A DNA stretch of 64,000 nucleotides from Marsupella aquatica. Lineage: Eukaryota > Marchantiophyta. Made by a program: the position numbers and the translations under genes. The stretch spans positions 2,790,001 through 2,854,000 of the forward strand of contig OZ316896.1 of assembly GCA_973895155.1 (NCBI GenBank), read 5' to 3'. Each line of letters opens with the position of its first letter. Within the stretch, counting starts at the first letter, position 1. The notes under the pieces are model-generated. The model ran no database searches. It saw nothing but the letters and a program-made list of their open reading frames with translations, and was not told the DNA's origin. Of the stretch, positions 13,059-23,544 are shown piece after piece.

Positions 13059-14877
13059 AAGCTTGTTGGGGACCCACTCCCAGTCCAGGAAATTTCTTGG
13101 ACAAGTGGTCTTTAGATTTCATGGAAAGCCAAAGTGGACTTGTCAAGGTTGTGATGAATCTAGCAAAATCTTGGAAGTGAGGGGTCAATTATTGTCGTCT
13201 TGTTCTTGTGAAGCACAATTAATACATTTCCTTGTTACTGTAGGGGCCGTTGAGCTAGGTCCAAAGCCTAGGGTGCCTTTTGGTGTCCTCAAATATCACC
13301 TAGGTTGAGTAAGGGCACTGTCCCGGCTTTCCTCAAGAGATTAGCTCTTTAATTAATTAATCTCCAAGAATCTTGGGCAAAATTTTAAGCCATTTCGTCC
13401 AGGGCAACCCTCAAGCATCCAGAAAGGAGTGGACGCATAACAGAATCTTCAACTATGCCTTTTATGCCCTCAATGAGTCAATGACAACTGCTTACGGGCT
13501 GAGTGATGGAATGATATTTCTAAAAGTGCCCCACTTGATATTTCTAAAAGTGCCCCCACTCACAGCATAAAATTCACCAAATTCCACCTCCCCAAACGCT
13601 TTGGACACCTTTGGCCAAAATTAGATTTTACTTCAAAATGTGTAATAATTTTTCTGTCTCATTAGCCACTGTCCCACCTAATCACAGGCCCCATTAGCCA
13701 TAATCTAATGGTCACCCCTAAATCTAGGGAGATCTGACTATCAGGAAAATAATCAGATAAAGAATATTTTGAACATCTTCTCCTTCACACACTGAACATT
13801 TGCCACCCTGGCAAAAAAGTAAAACCCTTAAAAAAATACGTGGCCCACTGACTACACCCCACCTCTTGTCCCCCACTGGTGTAGCAGGCTAAACATAAAA
13901 CAAAACGCCATGTGCATACAGTATATATTATCGTTGGATCTCATTTCAAAGGCAACAAACACTCTAGAATCTTCAATCCACAGTCTAGTTTATGGAGTTC
14001 ATAAATAATAAGTAAATGAAAGCTAAACATGTGCATGTGGTACTACGAAGGTTGTCAGTAGTTGTCCCCATTTCCTTATATATTTCAGTTCAGAAGCAAG
14101 AGGGCCCTCGGAGAACCCATCATTATCAACAAACAAAAATTCTCAACATGCAAAGTTACTAGGAAAATGCTTAATTAGTATTGCAAGACACCAATTTCTT
14201 GGGGTCCATGTTCTTTTCCACCTTGTTCATTTATTCCCAGTATGAAATTGACACCATAATCATTGTCCTTTTAATTCTCTAAAGTCCAAATAGTCTTGCA
14301 AGTTCCATACGAACATTCAGAGCCCCTCTTTATTACACTCCCAAGCTGAGCGAGTGCTCCTAATAGGAGATAAATTAGTGCTTGTGTATAGATAGGGAAA
14401 AACCATTGGTTGACAGCAAGTAGTCATAGGGCAAACTGCAACCAAGTGTGCAAAACTGTGTAATCAACCACTGTAATAGGATTCGCACCATATACTTCTC
14501 ATTGTCTCTTTAAAACACAGTGAACAATTCTTTAATGTATTATTTAATTTGACACAGTCCCTTGGATTGACCGAAATGGGTACCCAATATTGTTCTTACA
14601 ATAAGGTACAAGGTATAGTAAATGTACTGGGACCATACAATATACAAGATACATAATTATGGTGGCTATATTATATATAGCCAAAGTATAGAGTAATTTT
14701 TGGGCGTGCCACATTAAAGGGGAAATAGATTGACCTGAGATGGAGGTTTCTGGCATGGAGCAAGTAAAGGGGATTGAAGTAGATTGACATGAAATGAAAG
14801 GTTTATGCTATTCTGCTCTTGACTATGCTCTTCCTAATCTTTATCTTCTTTTTCAGTTGTGTTGGAGGGAAGAAAAA

Positions 14878-14893
14878 GGGGGGGGGGGGGGGG
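14878..14893 (+). repeat. G homopolymer, 16 nt
   Basis: Sixteen consecutive G, followed by a C and then a purine-rich (G/A) stretch to about 14960. Confidence 0.9.
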
Positions 14894-16344
14894 CGGGGAG
14901 GCAGTGGGAGGGCGAGCAAGAGGGAGCAAGAGGAAAGAGAGGGGGAAAATAGGGCTCCAAAAGGAGAGGCAAACAAGTAAAAGTGTTGTCTCTCAATGTA
15001 GCATTATGAAAATTTAGATCCCATGGGCATTGAACACCATGTACTCATATTTGTATTTAAACATCTTTTGTGTTATCTCTTCATTGTGATGATGACTCAT
15101 ATTTTTCAATCAATTCATTTATGCACATTAAACTTGCACACCCGACAACACGGTTGCAATGAGAACATTGCTACAACAACCTTGTGGCCAAACTAATCTC
15201 ATGGCGCACGCAATGACATATTCCCGGACACATTAGATGTCTCAACAACTCCCTTGCCTCAACCTTTGTTTCAGTGACCCGTCTTGTCCCCGGCCTTAAC
15301 ATCTTCTCTGCAGGGCACGGTCATCAGGATAAGGATAGTCTAACTACTGTATATAATCTCCAATAATGTGAACTTAATTCAGGGCATACTTTCTAGAGAG
15401 AACTAAGACTCTTGACCATGACTATGACTATGAGTGCTCCTGAAGTTAGAGGTGCCGCTGGAGCGGGGATGGTCTAGGGAGAAGTCTCTTGACCTTACTA
15501 TAGAGGGTTGTTGAAGTTTGGGGTTGGGGGTGCAAGTGGTAAATTCATATTGGGATATATGGGTCGATTGTTGTAATCTTGATATTAACTTTGTCGAGAG
15601 AAAATTCCTACTGAATTGCAACTCCTGCATCTGGAAACTCTCGACAATCTAAAGCGGTCGACCGAGCGAAGAAAACTAAGAAAAGCAGTGTTCCGGCTAC
15701 AAATTCAATTTCCCAACATATCTTGAATCATAATTTTTCGTCAAGATTGGTAGTCAGCGGTGAGGTCGTTGATGGTGGGATGCCAAACTCATCAGGCCTG
15801 GAGGAGAGTTCAGATTGAACGACCCAACATCGGATTCTTTATTAACGGACCAGCACAATGAATTACAACAAAACTGCATAAGTTGTCCTCGAATCGATCA
15901 CTTCACGAAAACGAACTTTAATCGAGCAAAATCTTTGCTGTAATTTGCAATAGATTTGGCTACAGCGCGTAGGGCTGGTCTCCCTATCAATCGGGCTATC
16001 AATTCCGGTACCTTCGATCCAGGCACACCAACTGATCGATCGAACTTTTGGAGGCCCATTCAGTGTTCGACAACTCGCAAGCTACTCGTGCTCCCGAGAT
16101 TTAGCGTGGACACTGCAACTCAACTGTCCGCCTCTCGTGATCGATCTCTTGGGTGCACATCCATCCATAGATGTCCCTTCTTTGTAGTCATGCCGCTGAG
16201 GTCGGGGTAAGGTTATAGACAGCGAGAGAGTTTTCGATTTGTAGTTATTGTTTTCGTGCTTGTTTTGAGGTCCGTCAGTTGAACAGTTCCGTTAATGAGA
16301 TCGATGCAAGAAAAACCTGACTGTAATAGAAGAAATGTTCGCCG

Positions 16345-19300
16345 TAGGACTTATCATGCGCTGAGAGCTAACAGTTCTTCCGTTACATCGAGTTTTTTCT
16401 TCGCATCGATCTCATCATGGAAGGACTCGATTTTCCGAATTGGTTTTGCTCGGAACTAACTTGCACGGGGCGCACACACTTCGGTTCCAAGTGCCGACAA
16501 AAGAGTCAAGTAAGTCTTGCTTAGCACCTAGAACTAATATTGCGTAGGTAGAGTTAATTTTGCTGCTATGCCGCCATGGGCTTTTCCCAGGCTTTGTTTG
16601 CGAGTGTACCTGTATAAAATTGCAAGATTTTCGGTCAAAACCTACGGTGATACCTTTCACCCTCTAGCCTGACTTACGCCATCATGACGTCAACGCCGTT
16701 GAACATCCAGGGAGACGACTTGACGACGGGTTAATTCGGGTCTACAGTCAGCGACAGACGAGGGTTAGGGGGTCTCCTGTTAGCGACAGACGGGGCGCCA
16801 CATTGAGCTTATTGTGTGGTCTTACTTTCAATCTGTTAAATCTAGCCGTTGGCAGCTACAATGGCCGGAACAATGACGGGATCGTACACGCAAAAGAGGA
16901 ACCAATAATCAATTTGATCGAAATCGACAACGGGGCTCAATTCCGGAGACGTCCCCTCTCTCTAGAATTACTCTAGCGACCTGTTCAGGTCTTGAGAGTA
17001 TATAAAGAGCGGCGTTTGCTTATCACGTATCCTGTGTTCTGTCCAGAGCACATCAAGTTGCCGATGGCAAATGTTCCTCATGTGAGAGAGTGACGGAAGG
17101 CATGTGAACCTCGTCGATACTCAGAGTCCAGACCGAGGCTTGAGACCGAGGATACGTTGACATCAGCAAGAGACCTCTTCATCACTTCTGTCCGATGCCA
17201 ACTCGTGTCTACTGGAGTACAGCTCATGGACAAGCTGAATTCTTGGGAGCTAAATTAAGGCGTTCAATGGCTATGACGTCGACTACTAGGGAGGGTGCAG
17301 TTTGCTGATTACATGGCTCAACCTTTGATGCTATCCATGACTCAACCAATTTGTTTGAGTGCTCAACGTACCTTGGCGAATGCCCACACCGTCGAGCTAC
17401 CTGCTGGAGAGCGAGATCCAGGTTCAAAAATCGATCGGAGATCGATCGTCCCCGGCCGCGAGCAAGACAGTTCCAGGGGCTTTGCGACATTTATCTGCGA
17501 GATTTCCAATTCATCGACACTGTCAAATCGAACTTCGGCAACCTGAATTAAGGAGAGAGAAAAGAAGGGAAAAGGTCGTTCAATCTCCTGAATGGTATTT
17601 GGTTCTTTTCTCCAGTATTTCCGTCACCTTATTCTAATTAATGTCGACCCCGCTGCAATGCTATCCCAGGTCGACTCTTGTTAGGGTCTCGATAGGAGAT
17701 AGGATTTGTGGATGGTCTGGATCGACTAATCCAGTATTGATGTTTGTTATTGATATTTGTCTGTTTGGAAACCGGGTGTAGTGAGAGGTTCTCCCCTCGT
17801 ATGATCTGTTCTTTTCATCGTGCGCGGGGAAGGTTTCAGGTCGAACGGGCTTGGATCGGACGAAGTGCTACTTGGATGTTCTTTCGAAGTGGGAATGGAG
17901 GTCAGTGTGAGTTCCTGTCTTGCACGTACTCCATCACAAACTAATCTTTTAAAATGCTGAGCTTTCTATAAGAAGGTAATCTTCGGATACGCTACTCAGC
18001 GTTCGTCTAAGAGGGCCCTGTGATGGACTTTAGGACAAGAAAGTAACACATGGGTACTTAAATCCGTGTGAATTCCTGTCCTACAATACATCAGAAACGA
18101 ATCTTTTAAAATGCAGAGCTCAGTTTCTGATGGACTGCAGGACACGAAATTAACGGATGGCCGGGTAAAGCCTCTGAATCCACTTGCTCCTTGTGTTCGT
18201 GAGTTGTACAAGCCGAAACTCAATTTTCTCCATCGTTTTTCGTGCATTTTTGCTTTGGATGTAGCACAGGTGCGATAAGAAGGGTTGAGCTGGAGATGAA
18301 GAGCAAGACTTACTACATATATATCTCCTCATCGCTGCTGCCACTTCATCTCTTGAGATCTGTACGTTAGATCACAGCGAAATCCAGGATTGAAACCAGA
18401 ACAGCCATATATCTCTGACTTCTAGCTCGGCCTTTGATATCGCACCAATGCTACGGACGCCAAACATGGAGGTAACGAACTGCTAGGACTGATCACTGAC
18501 GGATCAGACTCTTCTGACGGCGTGTGAAATCCGACGTCGCCAACCAAGAATTGAGACTACACAACATATGGCCGGAGAAAGGAGCTCTACAGTAGTTATA
18601 CTGGAACCAAGCTCTCAGAACCGAAGAATTAAGGTGATGTTCCACTCTATGACCTAGCATGAACGATCTCTTTTCTCTCGCAGGTGTTTGACACCCATGG
18701 TCATCTGCAAGACGTATGTACAGGTTCGCTTACGGTACTGGCACTTTGGCGCGCAAGCTGAGCTCCCACTTTTAATTAAAAGTTCTCCATGATTGACGAT
18801 GACATTCAGAACTAGCTTAGTTAGGCTCTGGCCATCCGAGCAATCAGTTATGATTCAGAGTTATCTGCCAATGAATAATCGAGTCTGAGCTACTGAGTAC
18901 TGTTAATGACGATCGAGCGTGACCATTAATATTCAACTACAGTCTCTCCACTGAATGATCGAGTCTGAGCTACTGAGTAGAGTGTCATTCACTCATTCAC
19001 CATAAGGTGTTTGAGTCCCTCGATCCCTCGAATTTATTACATTAGATCGATTCCCCTTGAATTGGATATGACATCTCCTGGATCATGCACAGGTTGACAA
19101 ATAATGTCATTTATATCATATACTGATCGAGAGTGGGTTTTGTTCTAGCTTTCTTTCATGTAATGTAGGACATGCTCTACCAAATCTATTTGTTGTTGTT
19201 TCATCGATCGTTCGGATTCATGAATGTTAAATTTGGTCTAGTTTTCGGTGAACAGTACCCTGTAAATTTGTACTGCCTTGTTGAATAATGTATCATGACC

Positions 19301-20040
19301 AGCAATGGCGTACAGCTCAGCTTCAGTGGTGAGAAGACTTCCATGAGTAGTCAATCCTGTCCTTCCATCAGTTTTTAGCTAGCTAATAGCTTCCAACTAT
19401 CAGTACCTGACAGCAGTCTAGCCCATGACCCAAGTTCATCGGCAAATGGTATGACCGAAGTATGACGAACACAGCATACGGTCCACCAGAATTTACAATC
19501 TAAAATTGCTGAGAAAGGCAGGTCAATAGTATGGTAACTATGCAGGATATGTCGCTGCCATAATTGACGGTTGTGCATTCTTATCCTACCAAGAATGTCA
19601 TCAGAAAACAAGGTTATGTGAAATTGTGCAGATAAGCTAATAAAAGTTCGTCTTCAGGAGCGTGTCAATATCGGTAGCAAAACATTTGATGTGTGAAGGG
19701 AGTAAAATACGATCAGCATTTGATTAACTGACTCTCTACGGACATGGAATATTATATGCAGATCGGACACCCTGATCAATCCTGTCAATTCATGGCTCTA
19801 AGCTACTCATAGTTCAGCATTCTGGAAAGCTACATTTTCAAAATGAAATTTTTTGGACTGCATTCGGAGTATGTTTTAATATTTTTTGATATGGAGCAAG
19901 GTGGTGAACTCCAGAGCCTGTAGGAATTCACATCCAGGAAAGAACGCCAACTAACTCTTTGTACTTCACATCTAAGTTAAAGCTCTGATCATGTTCCGAT
20001 CCCAAGTGACAGTGTCCTTTAAATGTTCTAAATGTTCACC
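16345..20040 (-). repeat. Right arm of the large inverted duplication
   Basis: This mirrors 4240-7905 in reverse complement. Protein-like stretches are better preserved here than in the left arm. A frame on the minus strand (19611-19375) contains FSDDILGRIR and LWQRH; the left arm has FYSDDILY and LWQRF at the matching place. Another (17490-17224, minus) contains NCLARG and VARRCGHS, matched in the left arm by NCLARG and VARRCTHS. Shared words such as PAQPFLSHLCYIQSK near 18290 also appear near 5935. All are interrupted by stops and indels, so neither arm is called a working gene. Confidence 0.8.
16997..17007 (+). promoter_or_regulatory. TATA-like motif conserved in both inverted arms
   Basis: AGTATATAAAG here is identical to the minus-strand motif at 7256-7266. 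It points outward and is followed by sequence conserved between the arms. Confidence 0.35.
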
Positions 20041-20897
20041 CATTGGGAGCCAGGATACCCTGACCTGACGTTATAACAAGCACGAGGATAAGTTTGGAAG
20101 TGTAACTCTTTTTTTTCTTTCTCAAATATCAAAAGCTGGCCCATCATCTGACCCATACTCTCCTCCAGAGAATACACTATCAACCCCAGAGCATGCACCT
20201 CTGTAGGGTAGTTAGCAAGGGGGGTCATACCCAGGACCTGGAGAGAGAAAAGGATGGACCACAGCCCCAAAGTGTACCAGCCAGGGGCCCAGGAGAAACC
20301 ATGACTCCCACCACTACACCCACACACACACTCACCCTTGCATGTGGAGGGGGGTTGAACCTGGGACCTCTAGGTTCTAGGCTTGTGTAATTCTTGACAT
20401 AGTGAGATGTTGGAGCTAATTTTTGAATTTTTGGAAGATTTAAGAGTACTAGTCACTTAGGCTCCATAACACCCATACAAGAACAATAGCATTTACAAAT
20501 CAAAAGCTTAAATTAACATTGAATCAATCTGAGTAAACAATTGTAGATGTAAGACAGTTTCATGTGTCTTGTAACAATCACTTGTATATACATTGACTTC
20601 CTAGTTTTGCTAGTTGGGCAATATAGCACAATTACCTGTCTGCATAACTATGGCAAGGTATTAAATAATAACATACCTTTTATTGTGAGTGAAGCAATTC
20701 TAGCCAACTCAGCATCTTTGTTATATTATATATCTACAAGCCCTATGCCCGTGCTTTGCACGGTGCAATGAGGGCTGGCCCACAGGGCCCGGGGGCTGAG
20801 AGGCAAGAGAGGGCAAGTGGTAATCGAATCGAATGGATACAAAAATCCTCTAAAATATCTAACGGCCAGTTTTGATTCTCGCCAATTCTGTATTTAC
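20041..20897. other. Gene-free stretch with a Helitron-like 5' end motif
   Basis: No gene was recognised. At 20721-20767 a TATATATCTACAAGCCC block is followed by CCGTGC-TTT-GCACGG, a 6 bp hairpin. This resembles the TC-start plus CCCGTGC/GCACGGG hairpin found at one end of some plant Helitrons. A diverged relative lies at 32661-32700 on the minus strand. No 3' CTRR end or helicase was found. Confidence 0.3.
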
Positions 20898-21734
20898 GGA
20901 CCCCACTAGAGGTCCCTTCCAAAATTCCTGGCACCACAGCGTGCCACGTCAACAACAACCGCAACAAACAAGACTCGTCGGTTTTGTGAATCAAATTTAT
21001 AGTTTTCATTTGTGTTTGTGTCAATTTGGGTGTAAATTTTGGGACGCCATGGCGTAAAAAGAAAAGTAAAAACATTGGAAATACAAAGAGCAAGACGGTT
21101 AAAACTATCACTATGTAACCGTTTTAGTTACATTTCCAATTTTAAAACTTAAATTCAAAGATTTATAAAAATATTTTTCATATAATAAATAATGACTAAT
21201 AACTAACTTGATAACTTCCTTGTTAAACCGCAACTCCCGGTATGTAAGGACCTCTCATATTGTACGGCCATTAATGTTGGGAAGAGCACATAGAAACCCA
21301 GGATCGGGGAGGAGGAATGGTTGGAATCTTGAAAGTTCATCGAATTTTATACTCAAAACTATTTACTCATTCTCAAAACAAAAAATACCCAGTCGTAGAT
21401 CTCATTGAGATCTTTCTTTTGCACCCTAGATCGCTTTCTAACATGGATGAATAAGATTTCTAGAGGCATTACAAAATGGACAGCAAAGATCGTAATATCA
21501 ACAAAATCGATGGCTAGGAAAGCTTGGATTTGTTTAATTTTTCATTTGAAAAATATTAACCCATTTGCAAAACGGACAGAACCCATCCATAGATCTATTT
21601 GAGATCTTTCTTTTGAGTCATAGATTGGCCATTATGATGGACGAACGAGATTTCCGGAGATAAGAAATGAAAATGGCTCAGATCGACTCTTCCCCCTGAT
21701 TTTATTAACCAAGGGGTCCACGAACTAATTCATA
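20898..21734 (+). repeat. Direct repeat copy 1 (LTR-like), about 837 bp
   Basis: This starts with GGACCCC and ends with GGGGTCC followed by a short shared tail. It is nearly identical to 22723-23544; the main difference is a 13 bp segment missing from copy 2. The start is a small hairpin (GGACC...GGTCC). There is no coding capacity. It could be one LTR of a non-autonomous element or one of two copies of a DNA element with 7 bp inverted ends. Confidence 0.75.
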
Positions 21735-21744
21735 ACGGGATGAA

Positions 21745-22710
21745 GAACGAAAAAAGGCGGGATCACTTATTATAGTTGTAGATTATATCATATTTTAATA
21801 TCTTTACACTCTTAAAAACATTTATGTACAATATATCCTACATGAATAAACATCAATTGAAGGAGTATTAACAATGAAAAGAAAATGTTTACTTATTGAA
21901 TTGTATGATTTTTAATTTAAATAATTAATATTAATAATATTTGTTAAAATTTTAAAAATAAATTTATAATGATGAATGATTAATATTTGTTATATATATA
22001 TATATATATAATTTTTATAATTTTTAAATATAATTTTATTCATGAATTAATTTAACATAGTAATAATTAAAAATTAATTAAACTCAATTTTAAAATATTT
22101 TTTAAAAACATTTTCATTGAGAAGAATTTTATGTTTAGTGATCTAATTATATTGTGAGTATTCACAAATTAATCTCAATGAAATGTTTTAATAATTATCT
22201 TTTAAATGAGTTTAATTAAATTTTAATTCTAAATATTATTTATTTTTGAATAAATTTAAATATTTCAATTAATTATTATAAAAATATAATATTATTATTT
22301 ATAATAATTTTTTAATTTATATCATAATTTATAAATTTTAAGTTTAAATAATATTATTTTATTTTATTGTAAGAATGATATACTTTAATAAGAACTATTT
22401 TAAATTTTATTATTTTGGCTTTGTAAATTCAAGGATGTTTAAATCATAGAATCAAATAGATATGAAATTTATCAAACAATGATATTGATTAGGTTCTTCA
22501 TTTTGCATGATTCTAAACCATTCATTCTAATGTATATATACCTTTTGTCCATGGTTGGAAGTAAATTCTTTCAAATTCTGTTCCCTAGGAGGTGAAAAGA
22601 TGACATGGATATGGAGGAACTCATGGTGAAACTGGGTCCAAGCAATATCTTTCCAAGGTTTGAGTTACTTTCCTTGATGTCTAATTGAACTCCAAGTTCT
22701 AACAAATGGA
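21745..22710. repeat. AT-rich core between the direct repeats, with foldback
   Basis: Extremely AT-rich. About 22067-22120 is complementary to about 22170-22230 around a centre near 22147, with weaker complementarity outward to about 21985 and 22310. It includes a (TA)10 run at 21991-22010. No frame and no primer-binding site were recognised. Confidence 0.6.
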
Positions 22711-22722
22711 GATTTTAGTTAT

Positions 22723-23544
22723 GGACCCCACTAGAGGTCTCTTTAAAAATTCCTGGCACCACAGCATGCCATGTCAACAATAACCGTAACAAACAAGACT
22801 CGTCGGTTTTGTGAATCAAACTTATAGTTTTCATTTGTGTTTGTGTCAATTTGGGTGTAAATTTTGGGACGCCATGGCGTAAAAAGAAAAGTAAAAACAT
22901 TGGAAATGCAAAGAGCAAGACGGTTAAAACTATCACTATGTAACCGTTTTAGTTACATTTCCAATTTTAAAACTTAAATTCAAAGATTTATAAAAAATAT
23001 TTTTCATATAATAAATAATGACTAATAACTAACTTGATAACTTCCTTGTTAAACCGCATCTCCCGGTATGTAAAGATCTCTCGTATTGTACGGCCATTAA
23101 TGCTCGGAAGAACACATAGAATCTCAGGATCGGGGAGGAGGAATGGCTAGAATCTTGAAAGTTCATCTAATTTTATATTCAAAATTATTTACTCATTCTC
23201 AAAACAAAAAATACCCAATCATAGATCTCATTTGCACCCTAGATCGCTTTCTAACATGGATGAATAAGATTTCTAGAGGCATTACAAAATGGACAGCAAA
23301 GATAGTAAAATCAACAAAATCGACGGCTAGGAAAACTTGGATTTGTTTAATTTTTCATTTGAAAAATATTAACCCATTTGCAAAAGGGACAGAATCCATC
23401 CATAGATCTATTTGAGATCTTTCTTTTGAACCATAGATTGGCCATTATAATGGACGGACAAGATTTCTGGAAAAGAAATGAAAACTACTCAGATCAACTC
23501 TTTCCCCTGATTTTATTAACCAAGGGGTCCACGAAACTAATTCA
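22723..23544 (+). repeat. Direct repeat copy 2 (LTR-like), about 822 bp
   Basis: Same orientation and near-identical to 20898-21734, with the same GGACCCC start and GGGGTCC end. The two copies bracket the AT-rich core, giving a 2.65 kb repeat-core-repeat unit. Confidence 0.75.

Larger units (their letters stand above)
7906..16344. other. Spacer between the inverted arms, no recognised gene
   Basis: This stretch holds a MITE-like element (9061-9255), a short tandem duplication (10236-10340), repeated segments at 12.3-12.8 kb and three G homopolymers. Open frames are short; the longest (11164-11481, 105 codons) has no recognisable motif. No LTR, transposase or helicase motif was seen. The arms may continue weakly into its edges, for example TCTATTGCAAATTA near 8559 against its complement near 15941. 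Confidence 0.5.

Noticed and set aside
20190-20390. Block with GGTTCAACCCC on the minus strand, possible SINE B box
   Set aside because: No matching A box at tRNA spacing, no A-rich tail and no target duplication were found.
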